A stretch of DNA of 64,000 nucleotides from Solea solea (lineage: Eukaryota > Chordata > Actinopteri > Pleuronectiformes > Soleidae): contig NC_081136.1 in NCBI RefSeq assembly GCF_958295425.1, positions 3,753,311 through 3,817,310 of the forward strand, written 5' to 3'. Of the stretch, positions 1 through 9,685 are shown piece after piece (the first letter of the stretch is position 1; each line of letters opens with the position of its first letter). The notes beneath the pieces were generated by a model. The model saw nothing but the letters and a program-made list of their open reading frames with translations. It had not been told where the DNA came from and searched no databases. Both the position numbers and the translations under genes were made by a program.

Positions 1-37
1 TAATCATATTTTCAGTTTGTAAATGTAGTTGCAAACT

Positions 38-298
38 TCAACTCAAAATGATTACAGTAGCTGTTGCCAGGTGTCCCAGAGGCACGGTAAAGATCCTGGT
101 ATACCCGCGCTTCAGGGTCCTGTAGTGTCCCCACTTCACCATCGGGTGGCGGTACAAGTCTGGACGCAGGGAACAGGACGCATTCCGAACAAAAGGAGAA
201 GAGAACGAAGCTACAGCCCCCTTGGACATGTCTGGGAGTTGGAGTGTCAGCTGGTTCAGGGGTCGCCAGGTCTTGGCTCGGATGACTATCCGTGGCGA
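38..298 (-). other. Unidentified coding-like segment in pawr intron
   Basis: On the minus strand, an AG at 300-299 is followed by 87 open codons ending in a stop at 40-38. The reading is not low-complexity: it contains KTWRPLNQLTLQLPDM, then HPMVKWGHYRTLKRGYTRIF, then FTVPLGH. The pattern GY-x-x-F-x-(V/I)-P-x-G vaguely recalls ADAMTS/papilin spacer domains, but I cannot assign a family. It directly abuts a hAT-like repeat, so it may be a pseudogene exon, transposon-carried coding sequence, or chance. Confidence 0.25.
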
Positions 299-439
299 CT
301 ACTTCTTCTGTTGTCGAAACGGTTTTAATGCTTGGCGAGCGGAGCGGCTTGATACTGTATTCATCAACCTATCCTTTAATCCATCCATCATAGCTATTAA
401 AGATCCACAATACCAAGTACTTTTCCCTTTAAATGCAAC

Positions 440-647
440 TGGGATGGGAATCGGTATCGGTATTGGGCCGATACTGGTCAAAATCACTGTATCGGATATC
501 GGACAGATAAAAACGTAGAATCTGATACAATCCAAACGCTGTTTGTGTTCTTAAAAGCTTCATACGTTCATGAATAGTCTAAAATTACTGTCTGTATCGG
601 AAAATATCGGTATCGGACACAAAAAAGTGGTATCGTCTTGTCCCTAG
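440..647. repeat. Probable non-autonomous hAT-like element
   Basis: The block is built around repeated ATCGGTATCGG / GGCCGATAC motifs. It starts near ctgggatgggaatcggtatc and ends ggtatcgtcttgtcccta, so the two ends are roughly inverted (GGGAxxxGxATCG against its complement). This resembles short non-autonomous DNA transposons common in fish. Similar cGATA-rich remnants occur near 28600-28800, 47338-47710 and 48990-49200. The family name is inference. Confidence 0.4.
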
Positions 648-2764
648 ATACATACGAGCCCGAACGCCACGTTGGCTCCTACAGTAAAAGTCATGTGACG
701 CTACAGATGTGACGAGAAATGAGCGCTGACAAGTTTACAAGAGAGGAAATACACCGAAAAATCCCAGAGGTCCTGTTGGATGTCAACAGCGCAGATCAAC
801 AACTATGGAGGAAAAAAACCCTGTTTGTTGGCCTTTAAACCCGAGAATTAAATCCATGATGTAACTTTATCTGCTTTTGTTCCCCCCCCCCCCTCCATGG
901 TTTTGTCTGACGAAAGGTTAAGAACCCAAACATTGCAGCAATAAACGTCTCGCTGCGAGTTCAGACATACCCCCGTGTCTTAAAAGACGTGGATGTGTTC
1001 AGTTTTTCCAGTTGAGGATCTGCAGTGTTCACATCCAGCAGGACCGAGGGGATTTTGTCTTTTTTATGATTCTATTCATGAGAGCCCACAGACACACATG
1101 TGGATGATTAATATCGAGACACAAGAACACACAGTTGGCCTTTAAATAAAGGATTTCTAGTGGCAGTGTTGCAGGGTCTTGGAATAGCGCTGACAGTTGT
1201 AGATGTACTTCACCAAAGCATCATCCACCACATCTCGACAAATCAGCATAAACCTCTAATTTGACAGTATGCGCCAAGGGAGCGTGGCGTGCTCTTAAGG
1301 TAAGATAAGATTTTGTCCGTTTGTACAGAAAATTAAATAAATAAATGGCCTCTGCAGTTTAATCATAACATATCGGTTAAAAAAAAAGGTCCAGTTTCGT
1401 GCTTCCCTTTGTGTGGAGCAGAGGTGAGAGAAAGGTCAAGCCTCCCTGGAATTCAGGAAGTCGTATTGATTTGGTGCCGTGCTATAAAAAAAGAAAGAAA
1501 AAAGAAGCAGAGCGGAGCTTTTATCGCGCCATTATGACCTCGACGGGCAGAAGATTGGGTTCCACTGTGGCTCCGATGCCTCGCTCGGCAGCCATTATTC
1601 TCCTGCACAGAGATAATCCCAGGCATCTCTGTTCACACCTGTCCACTCGCATTCACTTCACAAAGGGGGGACTGTGTGAGCGAGCCCACGTTTGAATGAT
1701 GCACTCCTTTATACGGGCAACAGGTGGAGGAAATAGAAACATCTGACGAGGGACGAAACAGTTACTGGTGTCACGGTAAAACGATGGTACAATTCCTGAC
1801 ATTGAAAGTGAACGTACTGGTTTAAATTACCATGGTAACCACAGGATGCTAGCTGCACCTGCAGTAACATGCTTTACAAAATCTTACAAATTTGATGGAT
1901 TTTTTTCAAAAAATTTCAAAATTTGTTTATATATTTTTTTCATTTATATACACACATGATATATTATTTTTATATGTTTTGGAAAATTTGTATACATTTG
2001 TTTACTGTTTAATGTTTATTTTGCACAATTTTTATATGTCATTTTACTGTATTGTGTATTTTACAATATTTTAAAAGGTAATTTTAACTGCATTTATTGT
2101 TCATTTTGCACAATTTTATACGTCTTTTTAACTGCATTTAATGTTTATTTTATGATCGTGATTCTATTCCAAATCTATGTAAATATAAATCTTGGTGTAA
2201 TTACCTAATTACCTAACACTAACCAACCCTCTTCTCTTACAATAAACTTTACTAACCGAGTAACAGGAACATTTCAGTCACTGTTAATCTATCTAGTGTT
2301 TAGAGAAGAGGAAATAAAACTCACTGATTGACCAATTACCAACGATTAATTTAGCATTTGCTTCCTTATTAATTAATTCATCACTGCTGCTTTGCATGAA
2401 CCATTATTAACATGGTGTCAGGGATTCTGTGCAGTTGCCACAAAAATGAGGTGTTGTCAAAGTAAAACGTCCTGAGTACAAGATCACATCATGTGTTCGA
2501 GACAAGACGAAGAAGAAGAAAATATCACATTGATCCAATAAAAAGCATGAAACCAAAACAGTGCAGAGATTCCTCAAAGGATTAATCATCCGGGGGGGGA
2601 ATTCCACTGAAATCACTTTAAACCAAACATACAACAATGACAAAACCGTGACACGTTGATTTATTTATATTCTCGGGTTAAATTAAACTTAATTCTTAAG
2701 AGAATTCACAGCCAAAAAACACTGAAATCCAAACACTTTGACTTAAAGTTCAGATGAAGCAGCG
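648..2764. other. pawr intron: no gene seen
   Basis: I see no exon with credible splice sites here. It contains a C run near 881-893 and an AT-rich stretch at about 1880-2170. Within that stretch a roughly 65-70 bp unit (TTTATTTTGCACAATTTTTAT...) is present as two or three diverged direct copies. Short open frames here have low-complexity or random composition. Confidence 0.5.
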
Positions 2765-2850
2765 AACACTCGTACCTCCATGTACCGCCGTGGAGTAAGC
2801 TCACGTACCACCGGTGGTGCGCACACCACAGTGTGAGAACCATGGGGTCT
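2765..2850. repeat. Short interspersed repeat (GTACCACnGGTGGTAC type), copy 1
   Basis: Contains GTACCGCCGTGGAGTAAGCT, then GTACCACCGGTGGTGCGCAC and CACAGTGTGAGAACCA. A clearly related copy lies at 55293-55372 (GTACCACTGGAAGAAGCTCG, then GTACCACTGCTGGTACACAC). The core is near-palindromic. The family is not identified. Confidence 0.5.
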
Positions 2851-3003
2851 AGACCACAACAACTGGACTTGTTTAGGCTTCTTTAGTTGTGAAAATTGCC
2901 TCACACGCACAGATTAGCTCCTCCCCCTCCTCCGATAACAGTGCGTTCACCCACTTTACTCGAAAATCAGCTGCACTGTGGGCTCCATCTCACATATCTG
3001 GCT

Positions 3004-3023
3004 CGGGGGGGGGGGGGGGGGGC
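3004..3023 (+). repeat. G homopolymer run
   Basis: About 18 consecutive G, followed closely by a short CAG run (3092-3110). Simple sequence; the exact length is unreliable in any assembly. Confidence 0.7.
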
Positions 3024-3429
3024 CCAGAGCGCTAAAGCCCCCCCACATGACAGCCTCGCTGGCCTGGGACCAGCTTTCAAACGGCTTTGCTCAGCAGCAG
3101 CAGCAGCAGCTAATAACAGGATGTGGATCTGACCACCGTGGACTGACAACCTGGTCCCAGTCCAGGACTAATTCTACCCTGAGGGCGATGGGAGCCCGGG
3201 GGAGGCTGTCACATACAAGGGAGAGAGAAAGTACTTCTAAAATCACCACCTTAGTTTATTAATAATAACAACAACATGTAGTCGTGTATTTCTTAGATCA
3301 TTTTTGGGAAAAGTGTGTGTTGTGTTACATAATCACTGAAACTTGGCTTCATCACAGACGTCCGGTCTGAGGCCAAGCCACAGGAATTAGGTGAGAGAGT
3401 CTGACTTGATTTAAAGTCAATAACAATAG

Positions 3430-4300
3430 AGGCTGCAGCACCAGCAGCCAACACACACACACACAGACACACACAGGGTTGTACAGCATTCTTAGCAAGG
3501 ACACAATCACCTAAACCCTTTAAACTTAACCATCACAAACTACATGCCTAACCCTTAACCGAAACCCAAGTCGAACCCTGACTTTAAAACCAAGTCTTCA
3601 TCCTCAAAAAGGTATTATCACTTGGGAGAACCAGACAAAATGTCCTCACAAATATAGCATACTATATCCCCTTACCCCTTATCTTAACCACTACAACTAC
3701 ATGGCTAACCCTTAACTTTAACCCAAGTCGAATCCTGACTTGTCTTACCTCTTAGAAAAGGGCCTTTAAAGATGGGAGGACCAGACAAAATGTCCTTAAA
3801 AAAGTTAGCACACAAAACAAGGACACTCAGACTAAATCCCCTTACCCTTATCTTAACCACCAGCAATAGATGCGTAAACCCTTAACCTAACCATGATCCT
3901 CAACCCAAGTTGGGAAGACAAATGTCCTCAAAAAGAGAAGCATACTGAGCAAGGACACTCAGACTAAAGCCCCTTACCCTGACCTTAACCATCACAACTA
4001 CATGCTTAACCCTAACCCTTAACCTAAACCCAGGTCTTAACCTCCAAAAGGCCTTTTAAATTGGGAGTACCAGACAAAATGTCTTCTAAAAGGTAGCATA
4101 TTAAGCAAGGACACTCAGACTGAATCCCCTTACCTTAACTATGAGAACTAAATGCCTAACTCTAACCCAGTCTAAGTGTAAGTCTTAACCCTCAAAAGGC
4201 CTTTTAAGTTTCAAGGACCAGACAAAAATGTCCTTAGATTATCAAAATGTCCTCACAGAGACAGATAAGAACTAAACTTGTCCTAACAGTCTTCTACACA
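3430..4300. repeat. Diverged ~150-bp tandem array
   Basis: A unit of about 145-150 bp recurs five or six times. The landmark CCAGACAAAATGTCCT starts at 3631, 3781, near 3914 (decayed), 4070 and 4218. Between landmarks lies CCCTTACCCTTATCTTAACC / CTAACCCTTAACC text. Related pieces on the other strand occur at 9290-9560 and a short one at 58600-58710, so this is an interspersed family that has also amplified locally. The TTAACCC runs are not telomeric: they are irregular and confined to the unit. Confidence 0.65.
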
Positions 4301-5007
4301 CACACACAGCTATTCTTCTTAGGACACTGTCAACTTCAATCTAACAACTCAAATCATGTAGATTCACTTTTAGTCTCATGAGGACGACCTGACACGGTCC
4401 TGACAAGGTCAGTGCCAGTGACGGTCCTCACGAGGTAACAAATACAAGTTCGCAAACACACCTCCTCCCTCTTTTCCTTTTCCTCCACAATATCTAAGAA
4501 CTGCATTTGTTTCCGTTACAGCAGAGACCTGATTGGAGCAGATGCACGTATGGGAGGAATTTGGAGACTTTTGGGAAATAAATTACAAAATTACTATAGA
4601 TCTAACACACACACACACACACATTAAAGGAGAGAGAGAGAGTCAACAATGTGATGTGTTGAAAAGTGAGAAAACAATGTGGCCAAAGACACTGATTTAA
4701 AAAGAAAAAACAACAACAACACAAAAATCAAGCTTTTACACACATTTGTGAGCGTAACACAATAACTGACCACCACTGATCAATCGTCTTCATCCACCTC
4801 TGGATTAAGAGGGTTTGCACTTAATCCAGATTAGTACCGGAAACTAGTGTAGGCTACATCCTGTCGTTTGTTTTCGTAGTTATCCTTCAAAAATGAACAC
4901 ACGTTTTTATTGTTACTTTGTCTTAAATCATTATGTGGCATATCCAGTAGTTCTTCTTAATCCAGTAGTTCTCTTTGAATGTGAGAAGCTGGAAAATCTT
5001 AAAACTT

Positions 5008-5086
5008 GTTTTAACTAAAGTCGATTAATCAATTATCAAAATAGTAGACGATTCATTTGGTGCTTGATTAATCATCGCAGCCCCAA
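5008..5086. repeat. AATCGATT-type interspersed repeat, fragment
   Basis: Contains GTCGATTAATCAATTATCAA and a TAATCATCGCAGCCCCA end. This is one of nine copies in the window of the same AT-rich family; the fuller copies are listed at 41002, 52171, 53760 and 63519. Diagnostic text is GAGCTGCAACTAACGATTA at one edge and its complement at the other. Confidence 0.6.
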
Positions 5087-5159
5087 TGCGGTTTTCGGTA
5101 AGAATGGAATGTGTATTTGACCTCTGACCTGATGCGAGTGTGTCTGCAGAGGCTCTTAC

Positions 5160-5437
5160 CTCATTGGACGGCATGCTGACCACACCGGTTGACCTCCTCT
5201 TCTCCCGCAGCTTCCTCTTCTCGATCTGACCTTTGCCCTTCCTCGCGCTGGGACCGCTGCTCTTCTTGTCCTTGCCTTTGCCCGGTGACGGACTCTCCTT
5301 GCCGTCGTGCTCGGCGCAGGCCGCGGGGCTCGAGTCCGGGGACGCGCACGGAGCCTTGTCCGCCTGAGGCGGGGCCTTCTTCAGGTGGCTCACCGGCGTG
5401 ACCACGGCGGCGGCAGGTGAAGGTGCGGGTGAAGGTG

Positions 5438-5468
<31 letters not shown>

Positions 5469-5816
5469 TTGTTGTTGTTGTTGTTGATGCTGGTGGTGGT
5501 GGTAGAGGTGCGCCTCCTCCTCGGGTCTCCGCAGAGCAGTGGCGGAGGAGGAGCGCGACACCGCGTACGAGGAAGGGAAGCAGTTCCCGGAGGAGGCGCT
5601 CCGCTCCGGATTGCCGTTGTTGGTGAGCTCGGTGCCGGGTGCAGGAGCCCCAGCAGCGGCGGGGTGACTACGGCTGTTTGCGGCTGCGGAGCCGAGCGGA
5701 GCGCCAGTCGCTGCCGCAATGTCCCCGAGCATTTTGGCTCTCATTTTCTCCCGCTTCGCCTTCCATTCCTCCAGAAAGTCTGTGGTGGCGTTTGATTTAA
5801 AGCCTCCTGTTGCCAT
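5160..5816 (-). CDS. pawr: Par-4 (prostate apoptosis response 4), first coding exon
   Basis: Par-4 is a pro-apoptotic scaffold that binds atypical PKC, WT1, DAPK3/ZIPK and actin. This exon encodes 219 residues from ATG at 5816 to the donor GAG|GTAAGA (phase 0). Recognisable parts: the conserved N-terminus TTDFLEEWKAKREKMRAK at about residues 9-26; a fast-evolving S/A/P-rich linker; 16 consecutive Gln; then the SAC core KSSGPSARKGKGQIEKRKL followed by [10 protein letters not shown], which holds the nuclear localisation signal and the PKA/Akt-type RRST site. The mammalian ELNNN segment (SPSB-binding) appears as ELTNN. The start is supported by the family N-terminus MATGG; the longer upstream frame is 5' UTR. 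The rest, including the C-terminal leucine zipper, lies left of the window. Mammalian PAWR is about 340 residues; the linker and polyQ make this version longer. Confidence 0.95.
5439..5486 (-). repeat. Coding polyglutamine tract in pawr (16 Gln)
   Basis: A CAA/CAG mixture encodes 16 consecutive Gln, preceded by HHHQH and followed by PPSPAPSP. The first half of the tract is pure CAA and the second half mixes CAG and CAA, which should lower slippage. Confidence 0.9.
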
Positions 5817-6340
5817 TTCCTCTCTTTGAAGTCCCTCCTCGCGCGCACAGTGGCTGAAAAACAAACTTTAAAAAAAAAAAAAAAAAAAGCTGATAGTCTG
5901 ATAGCTTTAGTCTCTCTCCTAACAACGACCCCGCATTCCTGAGGTGAATAAAACAAACCGCCCTCTGCTACTGTTGTTGCCAGGTGAAGAGAAAACTAAA
6001 GTGAAACTTTGTCTTTTCCACTCGAAACACGCACTTTCCTTTCATGTAGTCGCCGAGTTATCGCCCAAAAAAGTAGCCTCCTGCGTTAAAAGTTGCAACT
6101 TTGCGGATTAAAAGTCGACAAAAACCGTGCATATAAAAAGTTACTCCAGAGAGAGACGCAGGAGTGCGGACTCACCTGCGTGAAGCAGCGTCTGTCTGCG
6201 GATAATCTGTCCTCGGTCACACCAGGTGTGTGTGTGTGTGTGTGTTTGTGTAATGAATGGTGCTCGCGCTCGCTCTCTCTCTCTCGCCCTCTGACTCCGC
6301 CGACAACACACGAGCGTTTCCGAGCGTTCCCGAACAATTA
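5817..6340 (-). other. pawr 5' UTR: leader of exon 2, short intron, non-coding exon 1, promoter region
   Basis: Upstream of the ATG the exon continues to 5853, where TTTGTTTTTCAG|CC is a strong acceptor behind a long T tract. The matching donor CGCAG|GTGAGT puts the 3' end of a non-coding exon 1 at 6176, giving an intron of about 320 bp. A (GT)n tract at about 6224-6250 lies inside or just upstream of exon 1. No TATA box is convincing, and the start site is not determinable by eye. Confidence 0.7.
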
Positions 6341-7399
6341 AAGTCCCTGTAAAAGTAGTTTTAATGTTTCCCACTGAGGTTTGTAGCCTCGTTAAAGGTC
6401 CTTTATAAGGTTTTTTTTTACGATATAATGCGATGCCCTTATTTTACGTTGAGTCATTAATTACATCATTTTTTTTTAAATAAAACACATACTTTATTTA
6501 ATTTATTTTATTTTATTTATTTTATTATTTTTTGAAAGTGACCATATATTTATTAATTTTTTTCCCCTTTACATTTATTTTGAAGGATGTAACAACGTTT
6601 TAGTTAAAAATACAGATTAAATATGAATAAAGTACTTATTTATTCCATTAAACTCACTCTATTGCAGATTTCTGCCTAAAATGTGAGCGGAAAACTTAAT
6701 ATATCACATAAATAAATAAATTCAAACACTTAAAGTGTAAAAAATCAATATCAGTGTCAATATTTAACACCTTTCTGTTTTAATAACGACACTTTTATTG
6801 CACTTTACTTTCTTCTTTCTTCTATATAATATGCATATATGATAACATATTTGCTTCAATATTCATTCTTCCAACAGTATTTATATACAATTATAAATGT
6901 CCATATTTTAAATCTTGTTTTTATTAACGTTTATTCACTACGTTTAAATACTTCTACTTTATAATACAGATATTATATATTATATATTTTGTTTGTATTG
7001 TTGTATTCATTCCAATTGGACTCAAATAATGTGCCCTCAGTAAGTTTGTGTTTGTTTAAGAAAAAAAAAAAAAGGAGCAGGACATTTGTAGGTCTGATGT
7101 TTTTGCAGGAGAGCATTATTTGTTCATTGTTTCATTGGTTCATTGGTTCATTGGTTCATTGGCGAGTCGTCTCTCCCACGCAGCTCCCACTGACTGACTC
7201 AGTGCCCTCAGGCTCAGCATGACTCAGCAGAGGATCCTCCTCATACTCACACAGTGTATATAGACCATGTGACAAAAATGTGGGACGATATTAAAGTGTT
7301 TATTTCCCTGAAAAAAAAATATGAACGTCCACGACCACGAAAATAAATGTGTGCAACACATGTTTGTAAACAAGAGAAAATTAGCGACTGGGTGCTTTA
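6341..7399. other. Intergenic, AT-rich, no gene seen
   Basis: Mostly TTTATT/AATAAA-type AT-rich sequence with short homopolymers. A four-copy CATTGGTT repeat lies near 7131-7162. There are no splice-supported open frames. Confidence 0.5.
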
Positions 7400-8200
7400 C
7401 TTTTGAAAAAAAAACACAAAACTGTATTAAAGTGCAGAGTTATTGTTATTTATGTTCACGTTTATGCTTATAATGTGGTGATTTAATCTCTAATAAAAGG
7501 TAAAATGTTGTTAACATAACATAAAAAAGTAAGTAGATGTTTTGCCTTTGTTTTTGTTGATATTTCGTACAGTTTAGGATTTCAATATCTGTCAGTCAGG
7601 AGACCTTTGACCTTTGCAAAAAACTGTATAAAAGTGCAGAATTATTGTTATTTATTCACCTTTATGCTATCACGTATCATATCATTAATCTCTAATAAAA
7701 GATCAAAGTTGATGTGTTTGTCACGTGTGATGTTTGTTTAAAGGTAAACTCACTAGAAACTGCAGCATAACAAAAGAAAATTTGAGTAAATGCTTGATTT
7801 TTTCCCTTTTTTGTAGATATTTTGGTCCAAATTTTGGAAAAATTAAGATTATTTCTCAGTCAGAAGGCCTTTGACCTTTGCAAAAATCTGTATAAAAAAC
7901 TGTGTTCACTTTATGCTATAATTGGGTGATATAATCTCTAATAAAAGGTAAATAGTTGATGTGTTTGTCATTTATGATGATTGTTCAAAAGTAAAGTGAC
8001 AAGAAACTGTAGCATAAATGAGTCAGGAGACTTTTGATCTTTGCAATAAAACTGTATAATAGTGCATATAATTTGGTGATTTAATCTGTAATAAAAAGTA
8101 AAAGTTGATGTTTGTTTAAAAGTGAAGTGACAAGAAACTGTAGCATAAATGCTTGATTTCTCCCTTTTTTTGTTGATATTTTTGTCAAACTTTGTACAAA
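7400..8200. repeat. Diverged tandem duplication block, ~4 copies
   Basis: The sequence AAACTGTATAAAAGTGCA, then TTTATGCTATAA, then GTGATTTAATCTCTAATAAAAGGT, then AAAGTTGATGTGTTTGT recurs at about 7421, 7623, 7885 and 8050. Trailing text (ACAAGAAACTGTAGCATAAATG) is shared by the last copies. Copies differ by substitutions and indels; the period is about 150-260 bp. Confidence 0.6.
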
Positions 8201-9139
8201 TTACTCAAAGTGACTTCAACTTCCATCAAAGTAATTTTCTGGTAAGAAGATACTTTACACAATAATCCTTTGAGGTACTTTTATACAAGACTTCTAATGT
8301 CCTGGTCTGGCGTTTCTGCGTTGCTAAAACAACAAAGTCTAATTGCGGCCAAAGAATTTTTAACATCACTTTAAATAAATGAGATTGGACTAAAATTCAA
8401 AATATGCATCTGTGAAAAAGAAAAAAAGAGGCTGTTTTCATGTTATTTGAGGCTATTTTTTGCCTTAAAGGGCCAAAAAACGCCACTAAAAGGCTACTTC
8501 CACATTCACTCATTCATCATCTCACTCACACACACACACGTCAGTCGTGCTGGAGATAATGAGAAAAGTCGAGCGAGCAAGGGAGGGAGTGAGAAATGAG
8601 GACTAAAAATAAACCCTGGATCTGTGGACTCAGGCCACAGCGCTGCATATTTAGCATATTTCCGTCTGAGGAATGAATGAGTGAGTGAGTGAGGGTTAAT
8701 GGGGCAGCCGTTTACCCTTAATGCCAACATTAACGCTAAACATTCCTCTGATGTCTGGGCACTAGGATGAGTGAGTTTACATGTGGTCTGAGCGGCTTTA
8801 TCGTACATGAGTCACTGCTGTTTATATACTGTAAGAGTAAATATTCTCCCAAAAGTAATTCATGTTGGATTTGAACCATAAAAAAACACGTTTCCATACA
8901 TTTTATATGAGAAAAAAAAAATGGACAGAATCATGGTTTTCCTTAGTGAAGTCAATCAGGTTGTAAATAATATGTTGTTTGTTGTGAATCATCACTGTTC
9001 ACGTGTGGTGAAGAGTAAATCTGGAGAGGGGCAGACCTGACGCCGCTGTGTGCGTAACCCCAGACAAATGGCATGTTAGTGTCATTTTTGGAGCCCTTCA
9101 GCAGCACCCGCTCCCGCTGCAAATAAAACACCACGCTTC
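8201..9139. other. Intergenic upstream of the CXADR-like gene
   Basis: I see no gene. There are short simple repeats (CACACA near 8525; GAGTGAGTGAG near 8683). This stretch plus 6.3-8.2 kb separates two head-to-head genes. Confidence 0.4.
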
Positions 9140-9560
9140 AATCAATTGGAAAATGTATTTCAGGCCGGGTCGGGTTCAGGTGGACAATTCATGCTGGTGT
9201 GTCGGGCCGGGTCGGGTTTGGGCTTAAAGACCCATGGGCTGGGTCGGGTGGGGTTGTAATTTTCAGGCCCGTTGAGAACTAGTTAAATGTAAGAGTTAAA
9301 GTAAGGGTAAGGGGTCAGGGAATGTGTTATGTCAATGATGTGTCCTCACTAAGATGTAAAAACAAGTATGCATTGGTGCGTTCTTGTATTTATATCTTTG
9401 TGAGGTCCATAAAAAGTGCAAACCCGATCTTTGTGGGGACATTTTGACCTTGTGGGAACAACGTTAAAGGGCTTTTTGGGGGTTAAAGCCTGGTTTTAGA
9501 ATTAGGTTAAGGTAAAGGTTAAGGTAGGGCACTTAGTTGTGATGGTCATGCTTAGGGTAA
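9140..9560. repeat. Two adjacent old repeat fragments
   Basis: 9160-9290 holds repeated GGCCGGGTCGGGTT motifs, as in some fish hAT-type elements. 9290-9560 is an inverted relative of the 3430-4300 family (TTTGTGGGGACATTTTGACC, AGGTTAAGGTAAAGGTTAAG). Confidence 0.5.
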
Positions 9561-9685
9561 GTGTCCTTTGAGATGCTTTGTCAACATGATCAAAGGGCTC
9601 TTGCCTTTCATGTAAAGATACAAAAATAAGTGTTGCCATTAACGTGCTTACTCACGTTTTCACATCACTGCACGTTGGGAGAAGT

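Noticed and set aside
1399..1695. 98-codon open frame on the plus strand
   Set aside because: No recognisable domain, K/R homopolymer content from an AAAG run, no splice or promoter support.
3430..4300. Interstitial telomere (TTAACCC-like runs)
   Set aside because: The CTAACCC text is irregular and always part of a ~150-bp unit with other sequence; the same family occurs elsewhere in the window.
5390..5795. Other-frame open frames across pawr exon (runs of Leu, Val or Asn)
   Set aside because: They are shadows of the CAG/CAA tract and GC-rich coding sequence; only the Par-4 frame has family motifs.
9644..9685. Start of the giant protein at 9644
   Set aside because: The codon there is GTG, not ATG. 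The first ATG in frame is 9686 with a good initiation context, followed by a signal peptide.
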